DNA of 64,000 nt from assembly GCA_015680685.1 (NCBI GenBank), contig MNCI01004170.1, positions 510,054-574,053 of the forward strand. Reading direction: 5' to 3'. Made by a program: the position numbers and the translations under genes. The notes under the pieces are model-generated. The model saw only the letters and a program-made list of their open reading frames with translations. It was not told the DNA's origin and did no database searches. The DNA is from Gnetum montanum (lineage: Eukaryota > Streptophyta > Gnetopsida > Gnetales > Gnetaceae). This document shows positions 47,770-59,100 of this stretch, one piece after another (within the stretch, counting starts at the first letter, position 1; every line of letters starts with the position of its first letter).

Positions 47770-50208
47770 TTGCAGAGGCTACTGAAGCCTATCTTAGTGG
47801 TCATGGAGCTCATTGGCATCCTATCCTAGAGCCCATGCCCAACACCCTTTCACCTGACATGAAGTTAGGTCATCCAGTGGTGTGGTTTCGACCAGGGGCA
47901 TCCAAATTTCTAGCTTACCTGCTACAGTACTTTAGTGTGATCATGTGGTCACACTTGGCAATGGAGGCTACGAGCACCATCACCAAGACATTGTTGGTCG
48001 ATGTAAACCAAGACATACTATGATTCATGTCTAACAAGCCCATAACTAGTGGTGATCAAGCAAGTGGCCCGAGACTAGGTCCCAAAAGCATTCATCCCTT
48101 AGCTAGGATCTGGAGCATGCTAGAGTTCTCTTGTTATAATAAGAACAACACACTTTTCATTGTCATGTGTATGCATACAGTCTTCTAGAACCCACCTGGG
48201 ACTATAAATTATGCCAGAGGGTAAGTGTGCTTGTTTTTCATTATGTCTCATTGTCATTAGCCATGCTAGATTTGATAACTGCTAATTGCAAATGTCTAAT
48301 GCTAGGTTTAAAGTTGATGATGAGGGACTCCATAATGAGACAAGGGCTCTTTCTTTGACCTATACTACACTAAAGGTATTTTCCTCTAGTTCAAGCTTTC
48401 GAAAAACAAGTATTGAATAGGTGGGGGAAGACTTAGAGAACTACCCCACCCAATACTTAAAGGCATTTGAGCAATGTCAGACCTACGATTGGCTTGACGA
48501 GGGATGGGCTAGCAGTAAGCCTATCTTTGGAAAGCTTGTTCTACCACTGCCTACATCATGTACACCATTTGTTCCATGTGAGTATTCATTATGTTGGCTT
48601 GACTTCTATTGCTTATTCTTATGCATCTATTGATCACATGATGCTAACATTACATTTGCCTATGTTATAGCTACTATTTCTTCAAGAGAGGTAATAGTGG
48701 TTACCACTAGCCATAATGAGGCCACCTTCATTATGAAGTATAGTGATGTAGAGGGGGCGCAAAAGTGGCTATGCCATTAGGCCTCAAAAGCTCTAATGGG
48801 TCAACTTACACAAGCTAGTTTCATGGACCTTTTCTTGGCCCTTAGTCCAAGCACACTAGTGGCTGAGATGGTAACCATCATTGACTCCTTTAGCCACAAT
48901 GCCTACCATTTTTTTACCACATGCACAGAGTGAGGGTAGTCTTGGACCTCAGCAATGCCTTCTTCGCTAACTTCTTTGGCCTCCCCTCTGAGAGCTCATC
49001 AATCATTAACAAGCTCAACTGAAAGGCAAACCAAAGAGAGGAGATTAAAGAGTGGCTAGGGATCACTCGCTCTTGTAAAGGCATTGTGGTTGGAAATGTG
49101 CATGTGCTTGAGGTTCAGAGACTTTACCCTCTTTTCTATTCCCGTGCCTTTCCTAAGCTACTCTCCCAAAGAAAGGTCCTTGGGGTGGAGAAGGCATAGG
49201 TGATATGGGAGGTCATAGAGGAGGACATGAGGTTTAACTAGGCCTCATCCATCATTGTCAGGCTATAGGTAGAAATTACTAGGCTTCACCACAATTTCCA
49301 TGTGAGGTCTCACTTTCACTTCGCATTCTTTGCAGCCTATCTGCAAAGGCTTGTAGAGTTCCTGGTGATCAAGGATAATAGGCATTGGGTTGTGTAGGAT
49401 CATAGGCAGCTGTCCAAGCTGTGGATTATGCATTCATTCACCACCTCTCGTGTGGAGGACCCTCTAAAGGAGATTGAAGAGTCATATTCAGTTACGATGA
49501 AGGCACATCTAGGGAGGTCACAGTCACCATGCTCTTGTAATAGCATAGGCAAGTGTCCACCAACCATTGTTGGGGATGCAAAGAAGGTGGAGTGATTCAT
49601 TGTGAAGATAGTGGGATTCTCCAAGGTAAAAATCAAGAGGCCATGCCTAGTAAAAGAGATCCCCCAAGAAAGTTTTCCTCAAGATACCCACACTCCATTC
49701 AATGGTTGTAGGTTAGAGTACACCATAGATACTATTGGTGACCGTTTGGGACGCGACCACCAACGAGTGTCCTCGAACAGGATTTAGGTGCCTGCTAGTC
49801 TCTGGCAACACCAAGGCCCAAATACCTACAAATAAACTCAGTAGTTAATGTGAGTATGTGTGTGTGCTGTTGCGGTGGGCGATTGTGTAAAATGAAATGA
49901 TTGCGTTGTGTGTAAACTACAAATGACTTATCTTAAAGAGATTCAAGCAACTCTGCCAAGTACTGTGAGTTGTCGAGAGTTCCTATTTTGTTCAATTGCC
50001 TAGTCTATGTGGTCCTTATAATACCTACTTGTAACAAATAAAATTTTGCAAAATAATTTGAGCACAACTCCGTGAATCTACTTCTAATTTTCCCCAGAGA
50101 AAGAGATAGTTCCACAGGAAAACTAGAAATAGAGCAAGATTCAATGGAAATAGACAGAAAAGAAAGCAGATTTGTGTAGACCTCAAATATTTAAACAAGG
50201 TAAAATGA

Positions 50209-51188
50209 NNNNNNNNNNNNNNNNNNNNNNNNNNNNNNNNNNNNNNNNNNNNNNNNNNNNNNNNNNNNNNNNNNNNNNNNNNNNNNNNNNNNNNNNNNNN
50301 NNNNNNNNNNNNNNNNNNNNNNNNNNNNNNNNNNNNNNNNNNNNNNNNNNNNNNNNNNNNNNNNNNNNNNNNNNNNNNNNNNNNNNNNNNNNNNNNNNNN
50401 NNNNNNNNNNNNNNNNNNNNNNNNNNNNNNNNNNNNNNNNNNNNNNNNNNNNNNNNNNNNNNNNNNNNNNNNNNNNNNNNNNNNNNNNNNNNNNNNNNNN
50501 NNNNNNNNNNNNNNNNNNNNNNNNNNNNNNNNNNNNNNNNNNNNNNNNNNNNNNNNNNNNNNNNNNNNNNNNNNNNNNNNNNNNNNNNNNNNNNNNNNNN
50601 NNNNNNNNNNNNNNNNNNNNNNNNNNNNNNNNNNNNNNNNNNNNNNNNNNNNNNNNNNNNNNNNNNNNNNNNNNNNNNNNNNNNNNNNNNNNNNNNNNNN
50701 NNNNNNNNNNNNNNNNNNNNNNNNNNNNNNNNNNNNNNNNNNNNNNNNNNNNNNNNNNNNNNNNNNNNNNNNNNNNNNNNNNNNNNNNNNNNNNNNNNNN
50801 NNNNNNNNNNNNNNNNNNNNNNNNNNNNNNNNNNNNNNNNNNNNNNNNNNNNNNNNNNNNNNNNNNNNNNNNNNNNNNNNNNNNNNNNNNNNNNNNNNNN
50901 NNNNNNNNNNNNNNNNNNNNNNNNNNNNNNNNNNNNNNNNNNNNNNNNNNNNNNNNNNNNNNNNNNNNNNNNNNNNNNNNNNNNNNNNNNNNNNNNNNNN
51001 NNNNNNNNNNNNNNNNNNNNNNNNNNNNNNNNNNNNNNNNNNNNNNNNNNNNNNNNNNNNNNNNNNNNNNNNNNNNNNNNNNNNNNNNNNNNNNNNNNNN
51101 NNNNNNNNNNNNNNNNNNNNNNNNNNNNNNNNNNNNNNNNNNNNNNNNNNNNNNNNNNNNNNNNNNNNNNNNNNNNNNNNNNNNNNNN
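50209..51188. other. Assembly gap (980 N)
   Basis: A run of N inside the giant LTR. The second LTR copy continues past the matching point (63,551 to the window end), so it predicts the first 450 bp or so of the missing sequence. Confidence 1.
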
Positions 51189-51321
51189 TTTTCTTTAGCA
51201 AGTCATCTTACAAGCAGTCTTTCACAATGTCTTTTACAAATGCTCTTCCCAAGAGCCAAAGTGTGTCTCCAAGTGTGAGCTCCAAGTCCTCAATTGTCTT
51301 TTTCTCCTTGACCCCTGAAGC

Positions 51322-51331
51322 CTTTTTATAG
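51322..51331 (-). promoter_or_regulatory. TATA box of the giant LTR
   Basis: CTATAAAAAG on the minus strand, followed by GCTTCAGGGG, is a near-consensus plant TATA box. It sets the LTR's orientation and places U3 to the right and R-U5 to the left. Confidence 0.6.
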
Positions 51332-54300
51332 GGTTCAAAGGTAGGTAGGTAAGTTACAAAATATCTTGGGTGGTTATAACCGTCATAGAGATAAAAAAGC
51401 TATGGGTGACAAGTGTCCTATTCAGTCTCCAAGTGTCTTCATTCAGTTGCCAAGTGGCCTCATTTAATTGCCAAGTGTCTTCATGGTAATCAAAATTAAA
51501 ATTAGTTACAAATATCATAGTTGTAACTACCATAGGAAGTTACAACTTCCATAGGAATAAAAGGGATAATAGCCAAATGTCCCCTTTTTTCTTAAATCAC
51601 AATATATTTTTTAAACTATGAAAAACCATCTGTCAGAAACCTTGCCACATACAAAATTCAGTTAAGAGACAAGGGTGTGCAGAACCAAGTAACAACTTCA
51701 AGTTCCAGGCTATGCAATGAATATTTATCATTCTTGATGCAGCCTTGTAAAAATTAACATCTACTCAACACAACCATGTTTGTTGCTACTAATTTTTTTC
51801 TTTTCTTTTGGGCAATTCCAACAGGTTGAATTTTGAATGCCATCCTCAATGAAAAATCCAAATAATTAAGAGGCCTAATTTTGCAGCTAAACCAAAACTC
51901 TGGTGGATGCTCTTTCAGAAACCATAGCATCACTACTCTTTTTGCCAGATAATGGTTTCGATTAAATCATGACTTATCTCATGGGATATGCTCTCAATGA
52001 CATAACCAATTGCAAAAAAAATTGCTATTCTTCTTCGATGGTCGTTGCTTATAACTTGGAACAGTTTCTTACCACAACTGCTGCATCATTGGCAACGTGA
52101 CACGTACTGACTGGGCTGAACAGGAAATCGGTTTCCAAGAGGAAGGATACGCTAGCGGAGGATCTACCATTGCTGCATCCACAAGTACCTTTCATGATTT
52201 ATTTCAAACAGAATAATTTTAATGACGGTTACTCAAAATCTTCCAAGGCGGCTACAAGCATTAAGCGCACAAACAACAACGGTGGCTCTAGGCCCAACTT
52301 CATCACCCAAGGATTTCTGCATCTGAGCAAAGAATTCCAGGGGGTAACCGTTCTAGGAAAAGCCAAAAATGATGGAATTCCATGACACAATCTCTTTTCT
52401 GCACCTTCTGGAATGCCTACAATGCAGATTCAAGATCTTGGCAACTTGCGAACGAACCGGCAACAAAGGTATGGCTTTGAAATCCATGTTTCAACACATG
52501 GGAATGGATGTGTTTTCCCAGTTCTAGGGTCTATGAATCGGCGCAGGCATTCAGAGCAACAATCCATTTCGGGCTTGGTTTCTTGCATCTACGCCGTCGA
52601 CCCAAAATCTCTCCACAAGCACAAAGCGATTATTGCGGCTACGACAGAAGAAAGAAAAAAAAGGCTTCCTTTGTCTACTGCTATTTTGCTACTTCGACCT
52701 GCAAACAAAAATTTCGCGACCAACGCCAGGAGGCAAACAAGAATCCCAGGCCTGAGCTTGGTCCTCTATTTGTAATTCATAAAAAAAATGGCAAGGAAAT
52801 GCCAATAGGGATAGAGCTGCAAGACAAAGAAAATGGATGAAGAACGAACAAGAAATAGAGAGACGAAAAACCCCCTCATTTAATGCAAATATGAGGGTTT
52901 CTGCATTTTGTGTTGCGTTGCGTTCGCATCTCTGCTATTTTTTTTTATTTCAATTTCAGCAACATCCAATGTTTTTAAATTTCAAGCACAGCAACATCAA
53001 ATGTTTCTCTGCCAAAATCACAAACTGGAACACTCTCTTCCTTCTCGGAATGCTTATCCAAATCCTAAGCAATTGCTGCTCACATTTTTAAAAAAATCTC
53101 AGCAATTTCCTTCACTTTAGTAGCACCATGGAAGATATCTCCTCTACAGTAAATCGTTTATTTCCACCTTGAAACTTACCTTTATCAGTGGCTTTCCTTC
53201 ATGGCCGACAATTACAGAAAATAACCAATGGCATTATCAGTCTAAATACTAAGGTTTGAAAAGCATTGCCAATAATTCTCTTGGCATCAAAGACAATATT
53301 TTGGTGGTTCCATGCAAACTGATTCATGGCAGCTTGACCCACAAGCTATTCAATGGCAGTAAAGGCAACCATGGAGGGAGTGGTTCTGTTGCTCTGTTGT
53401 TGTTTTTCCAGTTTTCAAATGTCTTTTTCACAGTATCACATAACATTATTGTGCTTTAAAAAATCTGAGTCATAGCTATCTATAATTAAAAAAAATAAAC
53501 GTCATCAAAGATTTTTGGACTTGCTAGAAAACTCATCTTGTTATGATATTCCAAGGATACCACCCTACACTCTGATACAATTGTGTTATTTCTCTTAAGA
53601 AGTTTGAAAAGAGATGTCTTTTTTTACTTGTTGATTTTATCATGCCAACCTATTCCATGAAATGGCCAAAATGTGCCAACAGATACATTTGGCTTATGGT
53701 TTTTTTTTCTTTTTTTCTTAAATTATGTTGAGACTGCTATGCTATGTGAGTCAGACAAGAGGGATGCTAAGGAAGAAAAGGCAATGATAGCAAGAGCAAT
53801 AGACATGCCCCCTCCTGAAGTTGAAGGGGAGCTAGCTCATAGGGGAAAACCACCAGAGGTCCCAAAGATCTCCCAGCACTTTAATGTGGAGGGGTTGTTC
53901 CACCTGAGGGTGACTTTGCCAACCTCTTCAATGGTGTGCAGCTGGGAGATCCATCCATGTTGACATTTGAGGGCTTGCTTGATGAGCACTTTGTGTTACC
54001 ATTTACTCTTGCTTTTTGCTTTTAAGCCATTAACTTCTCAGTTATCACTAAGTGTTGCATTATGTTTGTGTTATATTGTAGTCTTAGACCTTCCTGCCAG
54101 TGATCCATCGTCAGTGCCTGCCCACCACATGTACCCATGGGTAGAGATACCAGATAAATTTCCCTTCATAGAAAGCATTGTGGAGGACATGGTGGACCAC
54201 ATACAACAAGTGGATCCCAAACTTGGTATGTATGTCATTTTGCTTAAACTATTTCACTGATTCTATGGCTTAGTCTATTGCTAATATTGGTTTGTTTGTT

Positions 54301-55240
54301 ATATGCTAACAAGCTCTAAGCTTCGTTGGGATCTAGATCGAGTAGCTCACATGAATACCATTCCTAAGTATTCCCCTAAGGTAAAGCAAGTGCCTTGTCA
54401 TATGTATGAGGTGGTGAGCAAGTGTACGCTTTCCAGTGTGAAGGCATTGTGGACCTATAGGTGCTTGAATGAGCATTTATGAAAACACATGCACAAGATC
54501 TAGGAGGTAGCGATGAGCTTGATCACAAAAAATGAGGACCTCTAATCTTGTTATGATTTCTTATCATCTTGGACACAAAATGATGCTACCTAGTGGATGT
54601 CAGAGATAGATTACACTAGATATTAGTCGGCAATTCGAGGCAAGAACAAGGCTACCTGGGAGATCATCGAGTAGCAGTTGCAAATGGATCTACTCTCCTG
54701 AAAGAATCAAGAGTGGAAGAGTTGTAGCACCAAGGTGTGCAAGTGGGGGCATACATAGAAGGACCACAAGCACCACCACAAGCAAGAGCGAGACATCTAC
54801 TTGTAGCAACTCAAGGATAATTTTGTGAAGGCTCATCACCTTGAGATGTTCGTTGAGGCAACTGGCAAGAGTTGGGCCTTTGAGCTATTTGCTCAACATA
54901 TAGTGGTTAGTGGTTTCCCAAAATGAGAGATTACCCTACCCTCAAGGGAGACTTTTATAGCTACCTTTTCTATGTAGCCTCCTACATGGACCACCATGGA
55001 TGAGGACAAGATCCTTGCAAATGTTGACTTTGGCTACAAGAACTGGACACAGTTATCAGAGGTCAAGATCCTCTGACACTTAGAGAAGGACCTTGATAGA
55101 TTGCCTCTAGAGTCTAATGCAAGATCCTTTTGGGTTAGTTTTGCCTTTGCTTCTTATGATTTTTATGTATCAGTTTTTCATGTTAATTTTGTAGTTTTGC
55201 ACTTGCTGATGAATTTGTTGTTTCACATTGCTTGGAAACA

Positions 55241-55610
55241 GGCAATTGCTAGTTTAAGGTCATTTTGGATCACGAATAAAAGGAAATGGCTATCATTTTT
55301 GGGCCATGGTGAGCCACAAGGTGCCAATTTTAGGTCATGGTAGGCCATACGCTAGTTTAAGGCCTTTTTAGGCTATGGCAATGCGAGATAGGCTACCATA
55401 TTAAGGCCATGGTGGGCTATGTGGTGGAAGAAAGATGTTGTCAATTTTAGGCCATGGTGGGCTGTGTGGTGGAAGAAAGATGTTGTCAGTTTTAGGCCAT
55501 GGTGGGCTATGCACTAGTTTAAGGCCTTTGCAGGCCATTGGATAGTTTAAGGCCTTTTTGGGCAACACGTTAATTTAAGGCCTTTTCAGACCATGCGATT
55601 TTTTTCATTT
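55241..55610. repeat. Minisatellite at the protease side of the pro/RT spacer
   Basis: About ten units of a GCTAGTTTAAGGCC-(6-8 bases)-GGCCATG core, 26-45 bp each; two longer neighbours (about 55,400-55,500) are nearly identical, with TTTTAGGCCATGGTGGGCT. Related relics occur at 20.5, 45.7 and 41.7-42.1 kb, all inside Ogre/Tat-like elements. The array starts at the expected acceptor of the last antisense exon. Confidence 0.8.
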
Positions 55611-55804
55611 TTGCAACTATAGTTTTATGATTTTTATGTGTTTTTGATGTTTTTCTAATGCATAAAAAGACCAAAAAGAAATGCATAAGCAAAAGAAGTG
55701 AATTTGTAACAAAGTGAGTAATGTAAAATGCAAGCAACCATGTGGAATGTAGTTGTGCAACTAGAAGGTTAACAGAACATGCAAAAATATAGGGTAAGTA
55801 GTCA

Positions 55805-56990
55805 CCTAGCACATGCTACACTAAGGGGGCACCTTAGTCATGTAGTTGCTTCCTAATCTGATATGCGTTAGGGAGTGCATAAGGCCTAGGTAGCACGAGG
55901 CAGTATTCACCTATACCTTCAATGTTGATGCTAAAGGGAAATTTTGCCCATAAAGCTTTCTTAGGGAGGGTATCAACCTATTTTGGCTCTTTAGATGGGT
56001 CTGCTAGACAAGGTTGACTCTTGTCCTCTACGAGCAGCATGTCATCAAGGAACTCTAGCTCCGACCCCTAGTCTATGTCAATGTTGTTAATGGTGGGAGG
56101 GACCAAGTTATCACCATGTATAATCATGTCTCCACCTTCATATGGAAGGTGGGTCTCTTAGTAAATGGGTGAGAAGATGGCCCATAATTGGGCTAGCTAG
56201 GGCCTTTCCAAAATCAAGTTGAACCTAGGCATCTCCTCGATGACAATGAATTCAGCCATAGTGGGGAATCACTCCCCTACCACAAAGGCTATTATGACCA
56301 TTCCCTTCACAACAATGCATGACCCATTAAAGGAATTAAGGCATGTCATCTTTGTGGCCTAGATTTAGTCAGCCAAACTGAGTTTGTCAACAACTGGGAA
56401 CAGAATGATGTTAGTCACCATCCCATCATTGATGTGCACCATGCGAATCTTGCATTGCCCTACATGGATAGTTATAAACACTAGAACAATGGTGACCTAA
56501 CCCTTTTTAGGATTAACCTTGATTTCCTCATCACAAAATGCTAGAGTCGTTGGACCTGATTCTTGAGGCGATGGAGGAATCATCATAGCATGGATGGCTT
56601 GCTCATCCATTAGGATGTCCTCTTTGATAAAAATGAAGGCCAACATGTGAACTAATGCTTCATAATGCCTAAAGGAGGTCATCACCAAGTCATACAGGCT
56701 CAAGGTTGTATTTTTTTTATTTAAGAGCCTACTTAACTTATGCGAATGCATCTAGAAAGTCCTTACCGCTATCAGTTACCTTATTAGCCTTCACCTCCTT
56801 CATGCAACCCAAAAGGTATATCTCTTAGGGAGAATATTTGGGCTTGTTTTTTTTTTACCCACTTGTGAGCATCAGTGCTTGGTTGTTGGTTACTTATAGT
56901 AGCAACTTTAGCTGATGTGGTTGTAAGGATAGCAGAAAATGGGACAGGCTTAGACAGACCTAACACCATGTGTTCCCTCATCATTCAATT
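55805..56990 (-). pseudogene. Protease region of element C
   Basis: Minus strand: LSLYDLVMTSFRHYEALVHM (56,700-56,640), ILMDEQAIHAMM, TTLAFCDEEIKVNPKKG (56,545-56,497), then, with shifts of frame, a segment around FNGSCIVVKGM and the MAEFIVIEEMPRFNLILERP block (about 56,250-56,200), which matches the F.V.D....YN.LLGRPW segment of Tat/Ogre proteases. The active-site DTG motif is not recognisable. The SLYDLL..S..HREALL lead is characteristic of this clade. Confidence 0.75.
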
Positions 56991-58620
56991 AATGAGGCAC
57001 CCATTTGGCCTCCTAGGCTACCACCTTGACTACCTAGTGTTGTATGTGGGATGAGGCCTTGGGCAAACAAGGCCTATTGCAATCCCCACCACCGAACTCA
57101 ATTCACACACTGTGGCATCCTAATGACAAAGGGTGTCTGGGTTGTAGTCACCGCAACATGCTACAGGACCCTAACCATAAAGGGTGTCATGGGTGCCTGA
57201 GGTGGTCTCTGATAACAAAGGGGGTCCTTGGACTGGTTAGCACTGAGGAGGCCCCAATGCTATCAGAGGGCACACAAGCCACAAATACCTCTTATGTCAG
57301 TCTTACATCATCATCAATGCTGATGGCATTCATGACATAGCTTGCACCACTTGCATTGAGTGGACCTTTATAGACCTTCATTGATTGATTTTCTGGGTGA
57401 ACTTGGTTGGTTGAATCAAGAACTAGTTGGCCTTGGTCAATCATGCATTGTATGTCATCCTATAAGGCCATGCAAAAGTTCATGTCATGGCTAGGAAATT
57501 AATGATAATGGCAAAACTGGTCCAACCTAAAGTGTTTTGAGACTGGAGGCTCATCTGGTGCAGCTACTGATGGGAGCTCATAATAGCAATCATGACACTT
57601 GGGAGTATCTTTAGACATTTCCTTGTACTAGATGCGCTTAACACTAAATAGCTGACCCAACAGTTTCGACAGCATGATGGGCAATCGTGTATGCTTTGAG
57701 CAGTCCTTATGCTCAAAGTTTGGCCTTGGGGTAGCTTTCCCCACAGCCACTGATGGTGCAAGTTAGTTGGTCATCGTAGTGCCAAATTTGATTGCCTTAT
57801 TGTTGGCTAGGGCCTTGGTTGCCTTCACCATTGATTTAGCATTGTTTAGCTTGGCCTCATTGGCCACTGCTACAACAATTGTTGTTGCATTGCCCTTCTT
57901 CTTATCTTTCTTTGCATGTGCATTCTTGTAGGCCACATAGACAAGATCCTTACTAGCTTCTACTACATCCTGAATGCTCTTCATTTGATTAAATGCTTGG
58001 CTCAGAGAGTTCAGGGCAAGATAGTATAGTTTTGACTTAATGAAGTCATTCATTGCACCTTTGAAAATGATCAGTAGATGAGTTTTCTCGATAGGCTCAT
58101 GGATTGCATTAAGTGTAGCACTCCATCATTAAATGAACTTTTAAATGGGCTCTAAGTGACCCTGCTTGATCTGCATGAGTTGATCTAGGTTCACCTCAAG
58201 CTTCAAGTTGAAATTGAAGTGAGTGACAAATTAGCTAAGCAAATCCTCCAACAAAGATATGTAGACCCTAGGGAGCGCATGGTACCAGTCTAACACATTG
58301 CTAGCTAGGGACATGGTAAACACATGGATGATTGCATGTAGCCATGCTTGCAACAAAAGGCACTTACTCTGAAAGGTCACTAGATGGGCATGGGGGTCCC
58401 CTTCACCATTATATTTAGTGAACTAGAAAAGTTGAACACCAAGAAGCAGGGTCAGTGATTAAACAACGAGACTAATGGGATCATCCTAGTAGAAGTCCAT
58501 CACTTGGACCATATCAGAAGAGGTAGTCTTAAGCCGTTTGACCTCTTTAGTGACTACTTTAATGAGTTGGAATACTTGATACATGCTCGATGTGGGTGCG
58601 GCGAGCTATGTTAGTTGTGC
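56991..58620 (-). pseudogene. Gag of element C
   Basis: Minus strand: FTKYNGEGDPHAHLVTFQSK (about 58,425), WLHAIIHVFTMSLASNVLDW YHALP (58,340-58,270), FVTHFNFNLKLEVNLDQLMQ (58,220), HLEPI, then the open stretch 58,053-57,763 starting MNDFIKSKLYYLALNSLSQA and continuing with a Lys-rich NAHAKKDKKKGNAT. This is the standard retrotransposon gag core with the W-Y pair, in the Ogre/Tat form. The region from 57.7 to 57.0 kb is more degenerate (linker to protease). Non-functional. Confidence 0.8.
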
Positions 58621-59100
58621 AACCTACTATGCTATTGGTGTGGTCCATAGCCCTGCCATAGGCTATGCAACCATATAGGACACCTATTGAGTGTACTATT
58701 GTAGAGGCTATCACAAATGCTATTGTTGCATGTGTTGTGCGTAGGGCATAGAGGCCAAGGCCCTACCATGTAATTGTGGCTTGGGTTGTCATATGAGGCA
58801 CCACAGAGACAAGTGGGATGTATGACGCCTGACTTGTATGTGGCTAGAACATCATCATCATGTGCACGTAGGGCTGGGTTGGCATCACAGATGCCAACAT
58901 AGAGGATTGCACAAACTATGCTAAGACCACGAAGGGCTAGGTGAAAAACAATCTTGCATCATAATGCGTATGCGCTTGATGGCTTGCCACAATAGGCGTT
59001 GGCTTAGGCAATGATGGGCAAGATGTTCCTACCTCAAAGAAGGTAGATGGATAAGAGTGCGAAGGAATGACATTTAAGGTTGATGGTAAGAAACAGACAT
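58621..59100 (-). other. N-terminal gag/leader remnant of element C
   Basis: It continues on the right side of the solo LTR at 59,990-60,830. No motif is recognisable. Repeated CTATGCAACC/TATTGTTGCATG-like fragments give a low-complexity appearance. It is assigned to element C by position only. Confidence 0.4.

Larger units (their letters stand above)
49733..53681 (-). mobile_element. Giant solo LTR (3.95 kb) with perfect target duplication
   Basis: Left end TATTGGTGACC (TGTTGGCGACC in the second copy at 63,066) and right end GTGCCAACA give TG...CA termini. GATAC flanks it at 49,728-49,732 and 53,682-53,686. Minus orientation is indicated by a strong TATA box on that strand at 51,322-51,331. 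No primer site, gag or pol is visible, and the two ends are not repeats of each other, so it reads as one long LTR rather than a small element. A short tandem repeat (GCCAAGTGTCTTCAT) lies at 51,405-51,485. Frames at 52.2-53.1 kb carry no known domain. About 980 bp are unknown. Confidence 0.75.
47770..55240 (+). pseudogene. Antisense multi-exon gene with FCP1-like domain, copy C
   Basis: Opposite strand to element C, between protease and RT. Exon 47,770-48,220 carries an FCP1/NIF-like segment: VVWFRPGASKFLAYLLQYFS, VIMWSHLAME, then IHPLARIW, CYNKNNTLF and NPPGTINYARG. Donor GTAAGT at 48,221, acceptor ends 48,305; joining keeps frame into FKVDDEGLHNETRALSL. Exon 48,306-48,577, donor GTGAGT. 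Exon from 48,671 (EVIVVTTSHNEATFIMKYSD, EGAQKWL, LDLSNAFFANFFGLP) to 49,732, where a giant LTR interrupts it. It resumes at 53,682. Exon 54,082-54,225 (MYPWVEIPDKFPFIESIVED), donor GTATGT. Later blocks: KLRWDLDRVAHMN (54,318) and DKILANVDFGYKNWTQLSE (55,000). The short last exon of A and B is not seen; the minisatellite starts at its expected acceptor. A few stops and a frameshift near 48,905. The phosphatase assignment is by motif pattern; its DxD nucleophile motif is not in view. Confidence 0.7.

Noticed and set aside
50172-51278. Long open frames of 368 and 336 residues on both strands
   Set aside because: They consist almost entirely of unknown residues from the 980-N assembly gap.
52170-53120. 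Cluster of plus-strand frames of 70-120 residues
   Set aside because: Located in the U3 of the giant LTR, overlapping each other in different frames, no known motif; the LTR's own TATA box is on the opposite strand.
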